The translations under genes were made by a program, and so were the position numbers. The notes under the pieces are model-generated. The model had not been told where the DNA came from, did no database searches, and saw only the letters and a program-made list of their open reading frames with translations. Source: Puniceibacterium confluentis (lineage in GTDB: Bacteria; Pseudomonadota; Alphaproteobacteria; Rhodobacterales; Rhodobacteraceae). Taken from it: 64,000 bases of DNA. How positions within the stretch are numbered: position 1 is the stretch's first letter; each line of letters begins with the position of its first letter. Positions 36,733-45,669 of this stretch are shown here, piece by piece. The stretch is from assembly GCF_007923445.1 (NCBI RefSeq), contig NZ_VOJI01000001.1:62001-126000 (forward strand). Direction: 5' to 3'.

Positions 36733-38963
36733 TCCGGCTTCTGGTCACATGCCTCATGGTACTTTGGGGGGGCACCGCTGCCGCCCAGGTTCTTCAGGTC
36801 CGCTCCGGCGAGCATGTCGGCTTTACGCGTCTTGTCATTGACATCCCCCCCGGCACAGATTGGGCGCTGTCGCCCGGCCAGCCGCCATATGACCGTGTTA
36901 TTAAATTTCCGGGCCGTAGCTTTTCCTTTGATACCGAGGACGTGTTCCAACGGTTGAATGCCGACAGGCTGCTCGAAGTTGGCACGCCCTCCGCCACCAG
37001 CAACCTTGGCCTGAAACTGGCCTGCGACTGCAAGGTTGACGCATTTGTGCTGGACAGCAAAATGTTGGTCGTAGACATCTCTGACGCCGAACCTGACAAT
37101 AGTCTCGCGCCTTTGTCCCGGAACACGCCGAAGGCGCGGCCTCGGATGTTCGCAGACTTGCAGTACGGTCCGGCGCCGGTCGGTGCAGTTGCACCTGCCG
37201 TGGAAACCTTCGGCACCCTGCCTCTGGATAAACTAGCCAGTCGCCATGGTTCCGGTCCGAATGCCGCTCCGACGGAAATCGACCGCCAAACCGCTGAGCA
37301 GCAGATTGCCTTGGCCGAAATAGAGCGTACCGCGACTCAACAACTGGCCCGGGCGGTGACACGCGGACTGTTGGACATCTCGGCAGATCCACCCGGCCCC
37401 GCCGCGGTCCCTGATGACCCGCCGCATCCGCCGGGCCATGACCCTGTCGTCTCCCATCCGACGGTGGATGAGCCCAATCTCTCGCTTGAGGCAGGGCGCA
37501 TTCTGCTGAGTGGCGTGCATTGCATGGCTGCGGAAGATCTGGCGTTGGCTGACTGGGCCGGGGAGGGTCCGTTTGTCGTCCAGCTGGGCGAACTGAGGCA
37601 AGATCTGGTCGGGGAATTCGACTTGATTGATCCGCAAAAGGCCATGCGATTGGCAAAGTTCTATCTGCATTTTGGGCTGGGCAACGAAGCGCAGACGCTG
37701 CTGCGGTTATCCGATCCCGGCGGCTCGGAAACCCTGGACGGCCTCAGCAACCTGCTGATCGGCTTGCCAAAGCCTGTGCCGGTTTTTGAGGGACAGACTC
37801 ACTGCGACGGTCCTGCTGCCCTGTGGTCCGTTCTGAACCTCACCGGGACGCAACCCGGACCGACCATCAACACCAACGCGGTTTTGCGCGCCTTCGAAGA
37901 CCTGCCAGAACCTCTCAAGCCCTATCTTGCCCATCGTCTGGTCGACAGGTTGCTTGCGCAAGGCGAGCGTCCCGCCGCGCAGGATTTGTTAAAGCGGATC
38001 GCAAGGTTGCAGCCCGCGCCAAACGCTGAAGTCGCCCTCGCGCGGGCAAGGATGGACATGCAAGAGGGCTTGCTTGAGTCCGCGTCACAACGGCTCACGG
38101 AAGTTGCGCGGACGGAAACAGGATACCCTTCGGCCCAGGCTGTCGAGGCGCTTGTGAGCATCAACACGGTGCGCGGAAAGCCGACGCCGACGGATATCTC
38201 CGAACTGGCCTCCGCCTATTCCGTTGAATATCGCGGCTCGGATGACAGGCCTGGCCTATGGCGCGCGCACATCAGGGCACTGATTGGCCGCGGCGCGTTC
38301 ACTCAGGCTTTCAAGGAGTTGGATTCCGACAGCTCCGGTCAACCAGAGACAGACCGTTCCGTCCGCGTCGAAGCAGCAAATGCGCTGATTGAACACGCCG
38401 AGGACAATACCTTTTTGCGGATCGCGCTCGCTTCTGATTCTGAGCACCCTTTGGGCAATGACCGCGATACCGTCCTGGCGGCGACAGAGCGGATGCTGTT
38501 GCTGGGTCTGCCGGATGCAGCGGCAAAAGTGCTGAAGAACCTCAGAGAGGACCAGGAGGATCGCCCGGCAAGACTCTTGGACGCCCGCGTGCTTCTGGCG
38601 CAGGACCGCCCCGAGGACGCTGAAATCTCGCTGATCGGATTGCAGGGGTTGGACGTTCTGGAACTGCGCGCCGAGGCCAGGGCGAGAATGGGCGACTACA
38701 GCTTTGCCCAGATGGCTTTCGATGAAGTTGGCAGAAAGGCGGATTCAGCTTACTCAGCATGGATTGCGGGCGACTGGGACACGGTCGCACAAACTGCCGA
38801 TGGGCCATTTTCCGACGCCGCAAGACTCTCCCAGTCTGACGCTCTGCCGGTTTCTGCTGACGCCAGACTTGAAGGCTCGGAGGCGCTGGTCAGCGACAGC
38901 CAAGAAACCCGGGAAACCCTGAACGAGTTGTTGCAAGCCACAAGATTACTGCCAGACGGGTGA
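36729..38963 (+). CDS. Uncharacterised exported protein coupled to motA (AMIN-like N-terminus, helical-repeat C-terminus)
   Basis: No function is known to me. The 744-residue protein has a clear signal peptide (MIRLLVTCLMVLWGGTAAAQ). Residues about 21-110 (VRSGEHVGFTRLVIDIP, then YDRVIKFPGRSFSFD) resemble an AMIN-type periplasmic beta domain, with cysteines in LACDCKVD. A Pro/His-rich linker near 215-240 follows. From about residue 290 the sequence is helical and Ala/Leu-rich with TPR-like spacing (AHRLVDRLLAQGERPAAQDLLKRI; ARARMDMQEGLLESASQRL, in part). The ATGA overlap with motA suggests a motility role, perhaps comparable to the rhizobial MotB chaperone MotC; that is inference from position and shape only. 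Confidence 0.8.
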   Translation: MIRLLVTCLMVLWGGTAAAQVLQVRSGEHVGFTRLVIDIPPGTDWALSPGQPPYDRVIKFPGRSFSFDTEDVFQRLNADRLLEVGTPSATSNLGLKLACDCKVDAFVLDSKMLVVDISDAEPDNSLAPLSRNTPKARPRMFADLQYGPAPVGAVAPAVETFGTLPLDKLASRHGSGPNAAPTEIDRQTAEQQIALAEIERTATQQLARAVTRGLLDISADPPGPAAVPDDPPHPPGHDPVVSHPTVDEPNLSLEAGRILLSGVHCMAAEDLALADWAGEGPFVVQLGELRQDLVGEFDLIDPQKAMRLAKFYLHFGLGNEAQTLLRLSDPGGSETLDGLSNLLIGLPKPVPVFEGQTHCDGPAALWSVLNLTGTQPGPTINTNAVLRAFEDLPEPLKPYLAHRLVDRLLAQGERPAAQDLLKRIARLQPAPNAEVALARARMDMQEGLLESASQRLTEVARTETGYPSAQAVEALVSINTVRGKPTPTDISELASAYSVEYRGSDDRPGLWRAHIRALIGRGAFTQAFKELDSDSSGQPETDRSVRVEAANALIEHAEDNTFLRIALASDSEHPLGNDRDTVLAATERMLLLGLPDAAAKVLKNLREDQEDRPARLLDARVLLAQDRPEDAEISLIGLQGLDVLELRAEARARMGDYSFAQMAFDEVGRKADSAYSAWIAGDWDTVAQTADGPFSDAARLSQSDALPVSADARLEGSEALVSDSQETRETLNELLQATRLLPDG

Positions 38964-39079
38964 ATGCGCCAACTTCAGCACGGTTGCAAAATGTGTGGTC
39001 CCGAACGAAATTCGCGGGACACTGGTTTCAGGTATTGTCCAGGTTGAAGCCCATGCCGCGCTGGCAGAAGTCTGTCTCA

Positions 39080-39319
39080 GGCGGTTGCGCCGTGGGTGAT
39101 CGTCGAGCTGCGGAATATTTCTTATTGACTTGGCGTTCTTGCCGCCGACCAGTCGCCTGATGGTCCCTTGTTCATGCCAGCCTCTTTGGGCTGCTGATCC
39201 GGCCTGCTCCGGCGAAGCGAGGTCAAGAGCTGGAGGACAAGAATGCCAAGCTCAAGCACCCTTTGGCGAACATCATGTTGGATAATGAACTGCTGAAAGG
39301 AATTGAGGGGCAAGAGTGA
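39080..39319 (+). pseudogene. IS3-family transposase OrfA remnant
   Basis: The frame ending at 39319 reads QELEDKNAKLKHPLANIMLD, then NELLKGI, matching the leucine-zipper end of IS3 OrfA proteins (pattern ELEDENAKLKKLLAEAMLDN followed by LKD). About 100 bp upstream, in another frame, EYFLLTWRS recalls the T-Y-Y-x-W-R of the OrfA helix-turn-helix. No intact start or full domain remains. Confidence 0.65.
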
Positions 39320-39639
39320 CGATGCGCCATATCGCGCCATTGGTTCCGAGAGGCATGGGCAATGCGCAAGCGGCGAGACGCGGCACTCTGGATGATGCGG
39401 TCTCATGACATCCTGCAGCGCCGGGCGAGTCGACTGGACGGTATCGATCCCAATTCCGTCCGGCGCGGACACCCGTCCCGCTGCCAGGCAGGCAATTTGC
39501 CGCGAGGGGATTGCGCCAAGGGCCGCAAGGAAATGCGGGAGAACGCTGGCAAGCGATGTCGGTTTTCCTGCCGGGATGGAACAGATGGCTCTCAGAATGC
39601 CAATCTCGGGCAAACGCGGCGCGGTTCAGTGCGGCAAGT

Positions 39640-40040
39640 CTGGCCTTCTGGACCACAAGGTCCGCTTGGGGCTGCCGCTTTTACTGGCCACCCGGCGCAT
39701 GGCCAGCCTGCTAAACTTCTCCGGGCCAGACAGGATGGTGCCCGACTTCAGCACAATGTCGCGTCGGCGGAAGGCCTTGGAAGGGACCCTCGTATCCTGT
39801 GGTTCCAAGAACGCGCAGCACCTGCCCGTCGATTGCACTGGCATAAAGAGGGCGATAGAGCTGAGCGGCGCACATGCGGACTCGGCGGCTCCTGGCGCCG
39901 GGTCCTTTGCAACATTCAGCTTGGAGTTGACGGAAAAACACCTGAGATCCGCGCTGCCGGGGCCATTTCCGGTGATGTCGGTGACGCGCCGGTGCTGTCG
40001 GAACTGCGCGATCAGGTCGACCCCGAGCAAGAGAACGCCA
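39640..40040 (+). pseudogene. IS5-family transposase remnant, frameshifted
   Basis: One frame reads KVRLGLPLLLATRRMASLL, then VPDFSTMSRRRKALEG and LPVDCTGIK, matching the IS5-group DDE transposase segment VPDFSTLSRR and the first catalytic Asp in VDSTGIK. A frameshift near 39850-39905 moves the homology to a second frame, with IQLGVDGKTPEIRAAGAISG and GDAPVLSELRDQVDPEQEN, matching the segment before the second catalytic Asp. The second Asp and the C-terminal Glu are not found, so it is dead. Confidence 0.75.
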
Positions 40041-40418
40041 CGCTCCGCTCATCTCGAAGTAAACCTGCACTGCCGGACACCGGGAAAGGCAACCTGCGGC
40101 CGTCACCCTGTATGCGCGACTGTGCCCCGTTGCTGAGCAACCTGCCGCTCCGGAAGGCGCGATACATGGCCGCCCCCAGGTGCACACACGGGCCGCTGTT
40201 GAGTGACGCGTGTGAACGCAGCACCTTCATCCCGGTCATTTGGCAAAACGACCACTTTTGGCAACAGATAATAAACCAGTTCGGCCCGATACTCGGTTTG
40301 ATGTGAAAGACAAAAGGCGGGGCCGAATGTTTCCTGACGTGATTCTCGCACCGTCGGATCGCGGGCCGGTCAAAGGTCCCGGATCGGAAAGTCGGGCGGT
40401 TATCGTGGACTCAGAGGC

Positions 40419-42503
40419 GTGATACTTGATCTGAAAGAGACACTGTTCCGCCCTACGGTTCTGTTGGCGGTCGCTTTGATGGCGGTCATCGTGATGATGA
40501 TCTTGCCGGTGCCATCCTGGGTTCTGGATGTCGGCCTCGCCGCCTCTTTCGGGCTGGCCATCCTCATTTTCACGGTCACGCTGTTCATCGAGCGGCCCCT
40601 GGACTTTTCCGCCTTTCCGACAATCCTGCTTGCTTCGCTCATGTTGCGGCTGTCGCTGAACGTCAGTTCGACAAAGTTGATCATAGGCCAGGGGCACGAG
40701 GGTACCCACGCCGCTGGTAATGTCATCCAGGGGTTCGCAAGTTTCGTGATGAATGGCAGTGTTTTCATGGGCCTCGTGGTATTTGGCGTGCTGATGATCG
40801 TCAATTTCACCGTGATCACCAAGGGTGCCGCGCGCATGGCAGAGGTGGGCGCCCGCTTTGCCCTGGACGGGATGCCCGGCAAACAACTGGCCATCGACAG
40901 CGACATGAGTGCAGGCGCCATCGATCATGCCGAGGCAAAGGAGCGGCGCGAGCGGGAGTTGCAGGAAACGACTTTTTTCGGATCCCTGGACGGCGCGTCG
41001 AAATTTGTCAAAGGCGATGCCGTCGCCGGTTTGCTCATCACGTTGCTGAACCTCGTGATGGGGATCATCATGGGGGTTTTTGTACACGGCATGGCGATCG
41101 GCAGTGCCTTCGAAACCTATGCAATCCTGACCGTTGGCGACGGGTTGGTGTCGCAAATCCCGGCGGTGATCATCTCGATTGCGTCCGCGCTGTTGCTGGC
41201 GCGCGGCGGTGCCACCGGTGCGACCGATCTGACGTTGGTGGCGCAACTTGGCCGTTATCCCGCGGCTTTGGGCACGGTCGCCGTGCTCATGGCACTGTTC
41301 GCCCTGGTGCCGGGGTTGCCATTCTTGCCCTTCATTTCCGGTGCCGCCGTGCTCGGCGGTGCCGCGTATGGCATGGCGCGCAAATCCGCGCGTGAACAGG
41401 AAGCGCCTGATGATGCCGAGCCTGAATTGGCGGCCGCGCAGAAGCCGATCGGCGATATTCTGGATCTCGACGACATCCACGTCGAATTCGCGCCGGACCT
41501 GGTGAACATGGTGCTTGACCCGGGTACCGGCCTTGATGTGCGGATCTCCAATATGCGCAACCACATTGCCGCGACCTTTGGCGTCATCATGCCCGAAATC
41601 CGGCTGACCGACTCTGCGGCATTGCCCACCGGGACCTATGTGGTGCGCATTCAGGGGGCAGAGCTTGCCCGGGGTTCGCTGAATCCGGACCTTGTGCTGG
41701 CACTCGTGCCCGACGACCAGACCCGCCTGCCCGACGGCCGGGATGTCAGCGAACCGGTCTACGGGGCGCCCGCGCGGTGGATCAAGCCCGAGGACCGGGA
41801 GCGCGCGGCTTTGACCGGCGTCACCATCGTCACCCCGACCGAGGTGCTGGCTACCCATCTTCTGGAAGTCATCAAGCGTAATTTCGGCCGGCTCCTGAGC
41901 CTGCGGTCGCTGCGCCGTATCCTTGATGAGATGGTGTCACTTTCGAACACTGCCCGGGCTGAAGCGAACCGGCGGCTGATTGATGAACTCATCCCGGAGA
42001 GGGTACAGATCGACCTGCTGCACGCGGTGTTGCGGATGTTGCTGGACGAACAGGTATCGATCCGAAATCTGCCGTTGATCCTTGAAGCGATTGCCGAAAC
42101 CCGAGGACAGCAGGCGCGCCCCGAGGCGATATGCGAGCACGTTCGCCAGCGTCTGGGATTTCAATTGGTCGCGGGGATGCGACGCAATGACGGGACAATC
42201 CCGTTGATACAGCTGGCTCCGGAGTGGGAGGAATTGTTCACCCGCTATCAAATCGAGGGGGACCGCGGGGGCATGGATGTCGCGCTGCCGCCCGAATCTT
42301 TCGAAACGTTGACCAGCGGTGTGGCCAGGCAGGTCGGAGATGCTGGGGCCCGGGGTGTGTTCCCGGCGCTTGTCACCTCATGTAGACGCCGCCGTTTCCT
42401 ACGCACCATCCTGGCCGCAAAAGGGATCGCCAACCCGGTCCTGTCGTTTGAGGAAATCGGCATCGAAGCGCGCCCCTCCCTCGTTGGCGTCGTCGCACTG
42501 TGA
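40419..42503 (+). CDS. flhA: Flagellar type III export protein FlhA
   Basis: FlhA is the major export-gate protein. The 694-residue protein has about eight N-terminal membrane helices (residues up to about 320) with the conserved cytoplasmic loop ARMAEVGARFALDGMPGKQLAIDSDMSAG, in part, and a C-terminal cytoplasmic domain from about 340. The start is GTG, with GAGG just upstream; no ATG alternative exists. The stop overlaps fliR. The gene is intact despite lying directly after the insertion-sequence scar, which probably separates it from the motA promoter. Confidence 0.96.
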   Translation: MILDLKETLFRPTVLLAVALMAVIVMMILPVPSWVLDVGLAASFGLAILIFTVTLFIERPLDFSAFPTILLASLMLRLSLNVSSTKLIIGQGHEGTHAAGNVIQGFASFVMNGSVFMGLVVFGVLMIVNFTVITKGAARMAEVGARFALDGMPGKQLAIDSDMSAGAIDHAEAKERRERELQETTFFGSLDGASKFVKGDAVAGLLITLLNLVMGIIMGVFVHGMAIGSAFETYAILTVGDGLVSQIPAVIISIASALLLARGGATGATDLTLVAQLGRYPAALGTVAVLMALFALVPGLPFLPFISGAAVLGGAAYGMARKSAREQEAPDDAEPELAAAQKPIGDILDLDDIHVEFAPDLVNMVLDPGTGLDVRISNMRNHIAATFGVIMPEIRLTDSAALPTGTYVVRIQGAELARGSLNPDLVLALVPDDQTRLPDGRDVSEPVYGAPARWIKPEDRERAALTGVTIVTPTEVLATHLLEVIKRNFGRLLSLRSLRRILDEMVSLSNTARAEANRRLIDELIPERVQIDLLHAVLRMLLDEQVSIRNLPLILEAIAETRGQQARPEAICEHVRQRLGFQLVAGMRRNDGTIPLIQLAPEWEELFTRYQIEGDRGGMDVALPPESFETLTSGVARQVGDAGARGVFPALVTSCRRRRFLRTILAAKGIANPVLSFEEIGIEARPSLVGVVAL

Positions 42504-43264
42504 TGGCACTGGTGGACACCTTGCAGGAACAGCTCTGGACGCTGTTTGCCGTGTTCTTGCGGGTCGGCGCGGCACTTTCGGTCATGCCCGCGCTGGGTGA
42601 ACGCTCGGTGCCGGTGCGGATCCGACTGGTCCTGTCGCTGGCGATGTCGGTCATTGTCGCGGCGGCCGTGACCGGGACGTATCCAGTCCCGCAGCCAGGT
42701 GTCGAGACTTTTTTCAGGATGATCGCGACCGAGGTCGTTGCCGGTCTGGCGCTGGGTATCGGGCTCCGGCTGTTTGTGCTGGCACTGCAGACGGCCGGTG
42801 CAATAGCGGCGCAGTCGACGTCATTGTCCCAGTTGACGGGGAACAATGCGATGGATCCGATGCCGGCCATTGGTCAGGTCCTTACGGTTTCGGCGATGGC
42901 GCTGATGATGATGACCGGGCTGCATGTCAAAGCGGCGGCCCTGTTCATCATGTCCTATGACGCGATGCCGCCGGCAACGTTTCCGGACCCGGGCGTCCTG
43001 GCTGACTGGGGGCGGGAGCATGTCAATCACGCCTTCCGGCTGGCCTTCACACTGGCGGCGCCGTTTGTGATCCTGTCTGTGCTTTACAACGTGACGCTCG
43101 GTGTCATCAACAAGGCGATGCCGCAGCTCATGGTCGCCTTTGTCGGCGCGCCGGTGATCACTCTGGGCGCGATTGCGCTGCTCTTTGTCACCGCGCCGAT
43201 CCTGCTTACGGTGTGGCACACTGCCTTCGACAGCTTTCTCGCGAAACCCTTCGGACCACCCTGA
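42503..43264 (+). CDS. fliR: Flagellar export gate protein FliR
   Basis: FliR is part of the FliPQR core complex of the flagellar type III apparatus. The 253-residue protein is very hydrophobic, with about six membrane segments and the family regions FAVFLRVGAALSVMPALGERSVP and LGLGIGLRLFVLALQTAGAIAAQ-like sequence. ATG 42503 shares its A with the flhA stop; a GTG at 42500 is an alternative. It overlaps flhB by one base. Confidence 0.94.
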   Translation: MALVDTLQEQLWTLFAVFLRVGAALSVMPALGERSVPVRIRLVLSLAMSVIVAAAVTGTYPVPQPGVETFFRMIATEVVAGLALGIGLRLFVLALQTAGAIAAQSTSLSQLTGNNAMDPMPAIGQVLTVSAMALMMMTGLHVKAAALFIMSYDAMPPATFPDPGVLADWGREHVNHAFRLAFTLAAPFVILSVLYNVTLGVINKAMPQLMVAFVGAPVITLGAIALLFVTAPILLTVWHTAFDSFLAKPFGPP

Positions 43265-44355
43265 TGGCAGGCGAAAACGATGATGACAGCGACAAGTCAC
43301 ATGAGGCGTCAAAGCACAAGCTCGACGAAGCCCGCAAGAAGGGCGAGATCGCGCGCTCGCCGGATCTTCTGACCGCCACGGCCTATGCAGGAATATTGCT
43401 GACCGCTCTTGCGCTTGGACAGGCGTCGCTTTTCGGGCTGGCCGAGGCGATGTTGCCGTTGATTGACCATCCGCATTTGCTGGTTGCGACCTACTTTGGC
43501 GAGGGCAGCACACCGGTCGTTGGCCGCCTGATCGCGGACAGCATGGCGCCGGTTCTGCCGTGGGTCATCGGACCGGGGCTGCTGGTTGTGGCGGTCTTGA
43601 TTGCGCAGAAGGGGATCGTGGTGGCACCGCAGAAACTGGCCCCGAAATGGTCGCGTCTGTCGCTGCTGGAAAACGCCAAGAACAAGTTTGGCCGCCGTGG
43701 GTTGTTCGAGTTCGCCAAGAGCTTCACCAAACTCATGGTCTATTCGGCTGTACTGGGATTGTTCCTGTCCGCGCAAATGGCAGTGATTGCCGGGTCCCTG
43801 CAGGGCAGCGCGACTGGCGTCGTCAGCCTGTTGATGACACTTGCGATCAAGATGATGACCATTGTCGCTGTCGTGGCGGCGGTCATCGGCGGAATTGATT
43901 TTCTGTGGCAACATCAGGAACATCTGCGAAAAAACCGCATGTCGCACAAGGAGCTGCGCGACGAATACAAGGAGTCCGAAGGTGATCCGGCGATGAAGCA
44001 GCAGCGCCGGGCGCGGGCGCAGGAAATCGCCATGAACCAGATGATGCGGGATGTGCCCACTGCGGATGTGATCATCGTCAACCCGACCCGCTATGCCGTC
44101 GCGCTCAAGTGGAACAGGGAGACAGGCAATGTGCCGGTTTGTGTCGCCAAGGGGGTCGATCACGTGGCAGCGAGAATACGCGAGGCCGGTCAGGAGGCGA
44201 TGGTGCCGATCCATTCCGACCCACCCACGGCCCGGGCGCTCTATGCCACGGTTGAGATCGGCCAGTCGATCCAGCATGAACACTACCGCCCTGTCGCGGC
44301 GGCCATACGGTTTGCCGACGCGATGCGCAAACGGGTGCAGGAAAGAAGGTTTTGA
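43264..44355 (+). CDS. flhB: Flagellar export switch protein FlhB
   Basis: FlhB changes export specificity from hook to filament by self-cleavage. The 363-residue protein starts with the charged SHEASKHKLDEARKKGEIARSPDL, has four membrane segments, and a cytoplasmic domain whose cleavage motif is NPTR (N273-R276, in IIVNPTRYAVALKW) instead of the usual NPTH. Asn and Pro, which flank the scissile bond, are kept. ATG 43264 overlaps the fliR stop; the frame is open 17 codons upstream without homology. Confidence 0.94.
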   Translation: MAGENDDDSDKSHEASKHKLDEARKKGEIARSPDLLTATAYAGILLTALALGQASLFGLAEAMLPLIDHPHLLVATYFGEGSTPVVGRLIADSMAPVLPWVIGPGLLVVAVLIAQKGIVVAPQKLAPKWSRLSLLENAKNKFGRRGLFEFAKSFTKLMVYSAVLGLFLSAQMAVIAGSLQGSATGVVSLLMTLAIKMMTIVAVVAAVIGGIDFLWQHQEHLRKNRMSHKELRDEYKESEGDPAMKQQRRARAQEIAMNQMMRDVPTADVIIVNPTRYAVALKWNRETGNVPVCVAKGVDHVAARIREAGQEAMVPIHSDPPTARALYATVEIGQSIQHEHYRPVAAAIRFADAMRKRVQERRF

Positions 44356-44783
44356 TGGCATCAGAGTTCGAGGATCTGCAACCCATTGCCGCATTGATGG
44401 AGGAACGGGCGCTGGCGCGTCACCGTGACATGCTGGTCCAGGAGGATGCCCTGCGCCGTGAACTGGACGAGATTGAAAACCTGCGCCACCGGTCCTTGCG
44501 ACAGGATGATCAGGCACACGCCCGCAGAATGCTAGGGGCGGACGGAGTCTGGCAGAACTGGCTGGCACAACGGCGGTTGCGGCTGACTCAGGAGCTTGCG
44601 GTTCTGCAGGTCCGCAAGGCTGAAACCCTGGCGGCGGCGCAGACCGCGTTTGCCCGGCACCAGGTGACAGCAGACCTGGCGGCTGACGACCGGGAAGTGC
44701 AGCGTCGCAGGAATTTCACCCTGGCCGAGCGGCGTCTGGAGGAAGACTGGCAGACCTCGGTGTCCGCATCAAAGGGGTACTGA
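44355..44783 (+). CDS. FliJ-like coiled-coil protein, probable flagellar
   Basis: This 142-residue protein is almost entirely predicted helix, rich in Arg, Glu, Leu and Ala (ALARHRDMLVQEDALRREL; DREVQRRRNFTLAERRLEED). I recognise no firm family signature. Size, charge and position, overlapping flhB by one base at the end of flhA-fliR-flhB, fit an export chaperone or FliJ-type protein that cycles at the export gate. It is the last flagellar gene of block A. Confidence 0.65.
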   Translation: MASEFEDLQPIAALMEERALARHRDMLVQEDALRRELDEIENLRHRSLRQDDQAHARRMLGADGVWQNWLAQRRLRLTQELAVLQVRKAETLAAAQTAFARHQVTADLAADDREVQRRRNFTLAERRLEEDWQTSVSASKGY

Positions 44784-44877
44784 CGCTGAACTCCGCGCTG
44801 CCAGACCCGAATAGGGTGCATCCCTGCTGCGGCGCCGATGACCCGCCCGCCCGTTTGCCCGCCGCGTGTGACAGGGG

Positions 44878-45633
44878 TCAAGGATCCAGTTCAGTTGCAA
44901 AGGATTTGCTGGGTATACCCGCCGCCCGGCGTGCGGCATCCGCCTCCTTGATCGCGGAGTCTATGCCGCGCCGGTCTGTCGTGCCCGAGAAATTGTCCCG
45001 CGTCGGCAGTGCCTTGGCCACGTGCACAAATCTTTCCTGTGCCACCTCGTACAACCTGCGCAGTTCGGCCAGAGGGTCGGGGTGATCGTCGGCGCGCAGG
45101 TCAAGCCAAGGGTAGTCCTCACTCTGATGAATCACCAGCGCGGCGGATTGGGTGCCCCGCTTGTCGCCGCCGGCGCGGGCCCCTGCCGCCATCGCCTCCA
45201 ACAGGCGCGGTCCGAAGGGCAAATGCAGATGCGCCAGATAGGCCGCCAGTGTGTCCGCGATAACCGCCTGTCCTGCCAACATGTTGCCGGCCACGGACAC
45301 CGCGTCGGCGGAGATCTGACCGCACCAGCCGATGCAGTCCTTGCCGGTATGGGCCGCGATGCGACCGGCCATGTCGATCATGTGGATCTGACGAATGGCC
45401 TGACCCGCATCCCGCGCGACAAGGTCCGGCACCACGTCTTCTGCGCGTTCCCCGAGGGCGAGCCGGTTGGCGGCTTCCATGCCCCAGATCGGGCTTACAA
45501 AGGCCTGGGTAGCGACAGCGCACCTGCCACCACGCAAATGCGGCACCAGGGCACCGGTGGCAAAAAAGCGGCTGGCGACGATCACGCCATACTGGCCGGT
45601 TTCGGGATCCCTGGCGACGATGGAGTAGGTCAT
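44878..45633 (-). CDS. DUF1028 family protein (Ntn-hydrolase type)
   Basis: The 251-residue protein begins MTYSIVARDPETGQYGVIVA and carries GRCAVATQAFVSPIWG, RQIHMIDMAGRIAAHTGKDC and SVAGNMLAGQAV, the conserved blocks of DUF1028 proteins, which have an N-terminal nucleophile hydrolase-like fold but no settled activity. It lies 36 bp downstream of a peptide-type ABC permease on the same strand, as the likely last gene of that operon, so an amidase or peptidase acting on the imported compound is a reasonable guess. Confidence 0.88.
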   Translation of the reverse strand: MTYSIVARDPETGQYGVIVASRFFATGALVPHLRGGRCAVATQAFVSPIWGMEAANRLALGERAEDVVPDLVARDAGQAIRQIHMIDMAGRIAAHTGKDCIGWCGQISADAVSVAGNMLAGQAVIADTLAAYLAHLHLPFGPRLLEAMAAGARAGGDKRGTQSAALVIHQSEDYPWLDLRADDHPDPLAELRRLYEVAQERFVHVAKALPTRDNFSGTTDRRGIDSAIKEADAARRAAGIPSKSFATELDP

Positions 45634-45669
45634 TTTCTCTGCCTTTTCAGCGGCCCGTTGCTTGAAGCG

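Larger units (their letters stand above)
38964..40418. mobile_element. Scar of degraded insertion sequences between motor gene and flhA
   Basis: This 1.45-kb stretch has no intact gene. It carries an IS3-family OrfA remnant (about 39080-39319) and a frameshifted IS5-family transposase remnant (about 39640-40040). No terminal inverted repeats or target duplication were recognised. The rest (39320-39640 and 40040-40418) is unassigned and may be eroded OrfB or flanking debris. Confidence 0.7.

Noticed and set aside
39122-39613. 163-codon leftward frame in the insertion-sequence scar
   Set aside because: It lies opposite the IS3 OrfA remnant and has no recognisable domain.
40240-40422. 60-codon frame ending in a four-base overlap with flhA
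   Set aside because: The coupling looks tempting, but it starts at TTG without a ribosome-binding site, lies in insertion-sequence debris and resembles nothing known.
40236-41858. 540-codon leftward open frame
   Set aside because: Antisense to flhA, with low-complexity His/Asp/Gln sequence; no family likeness.
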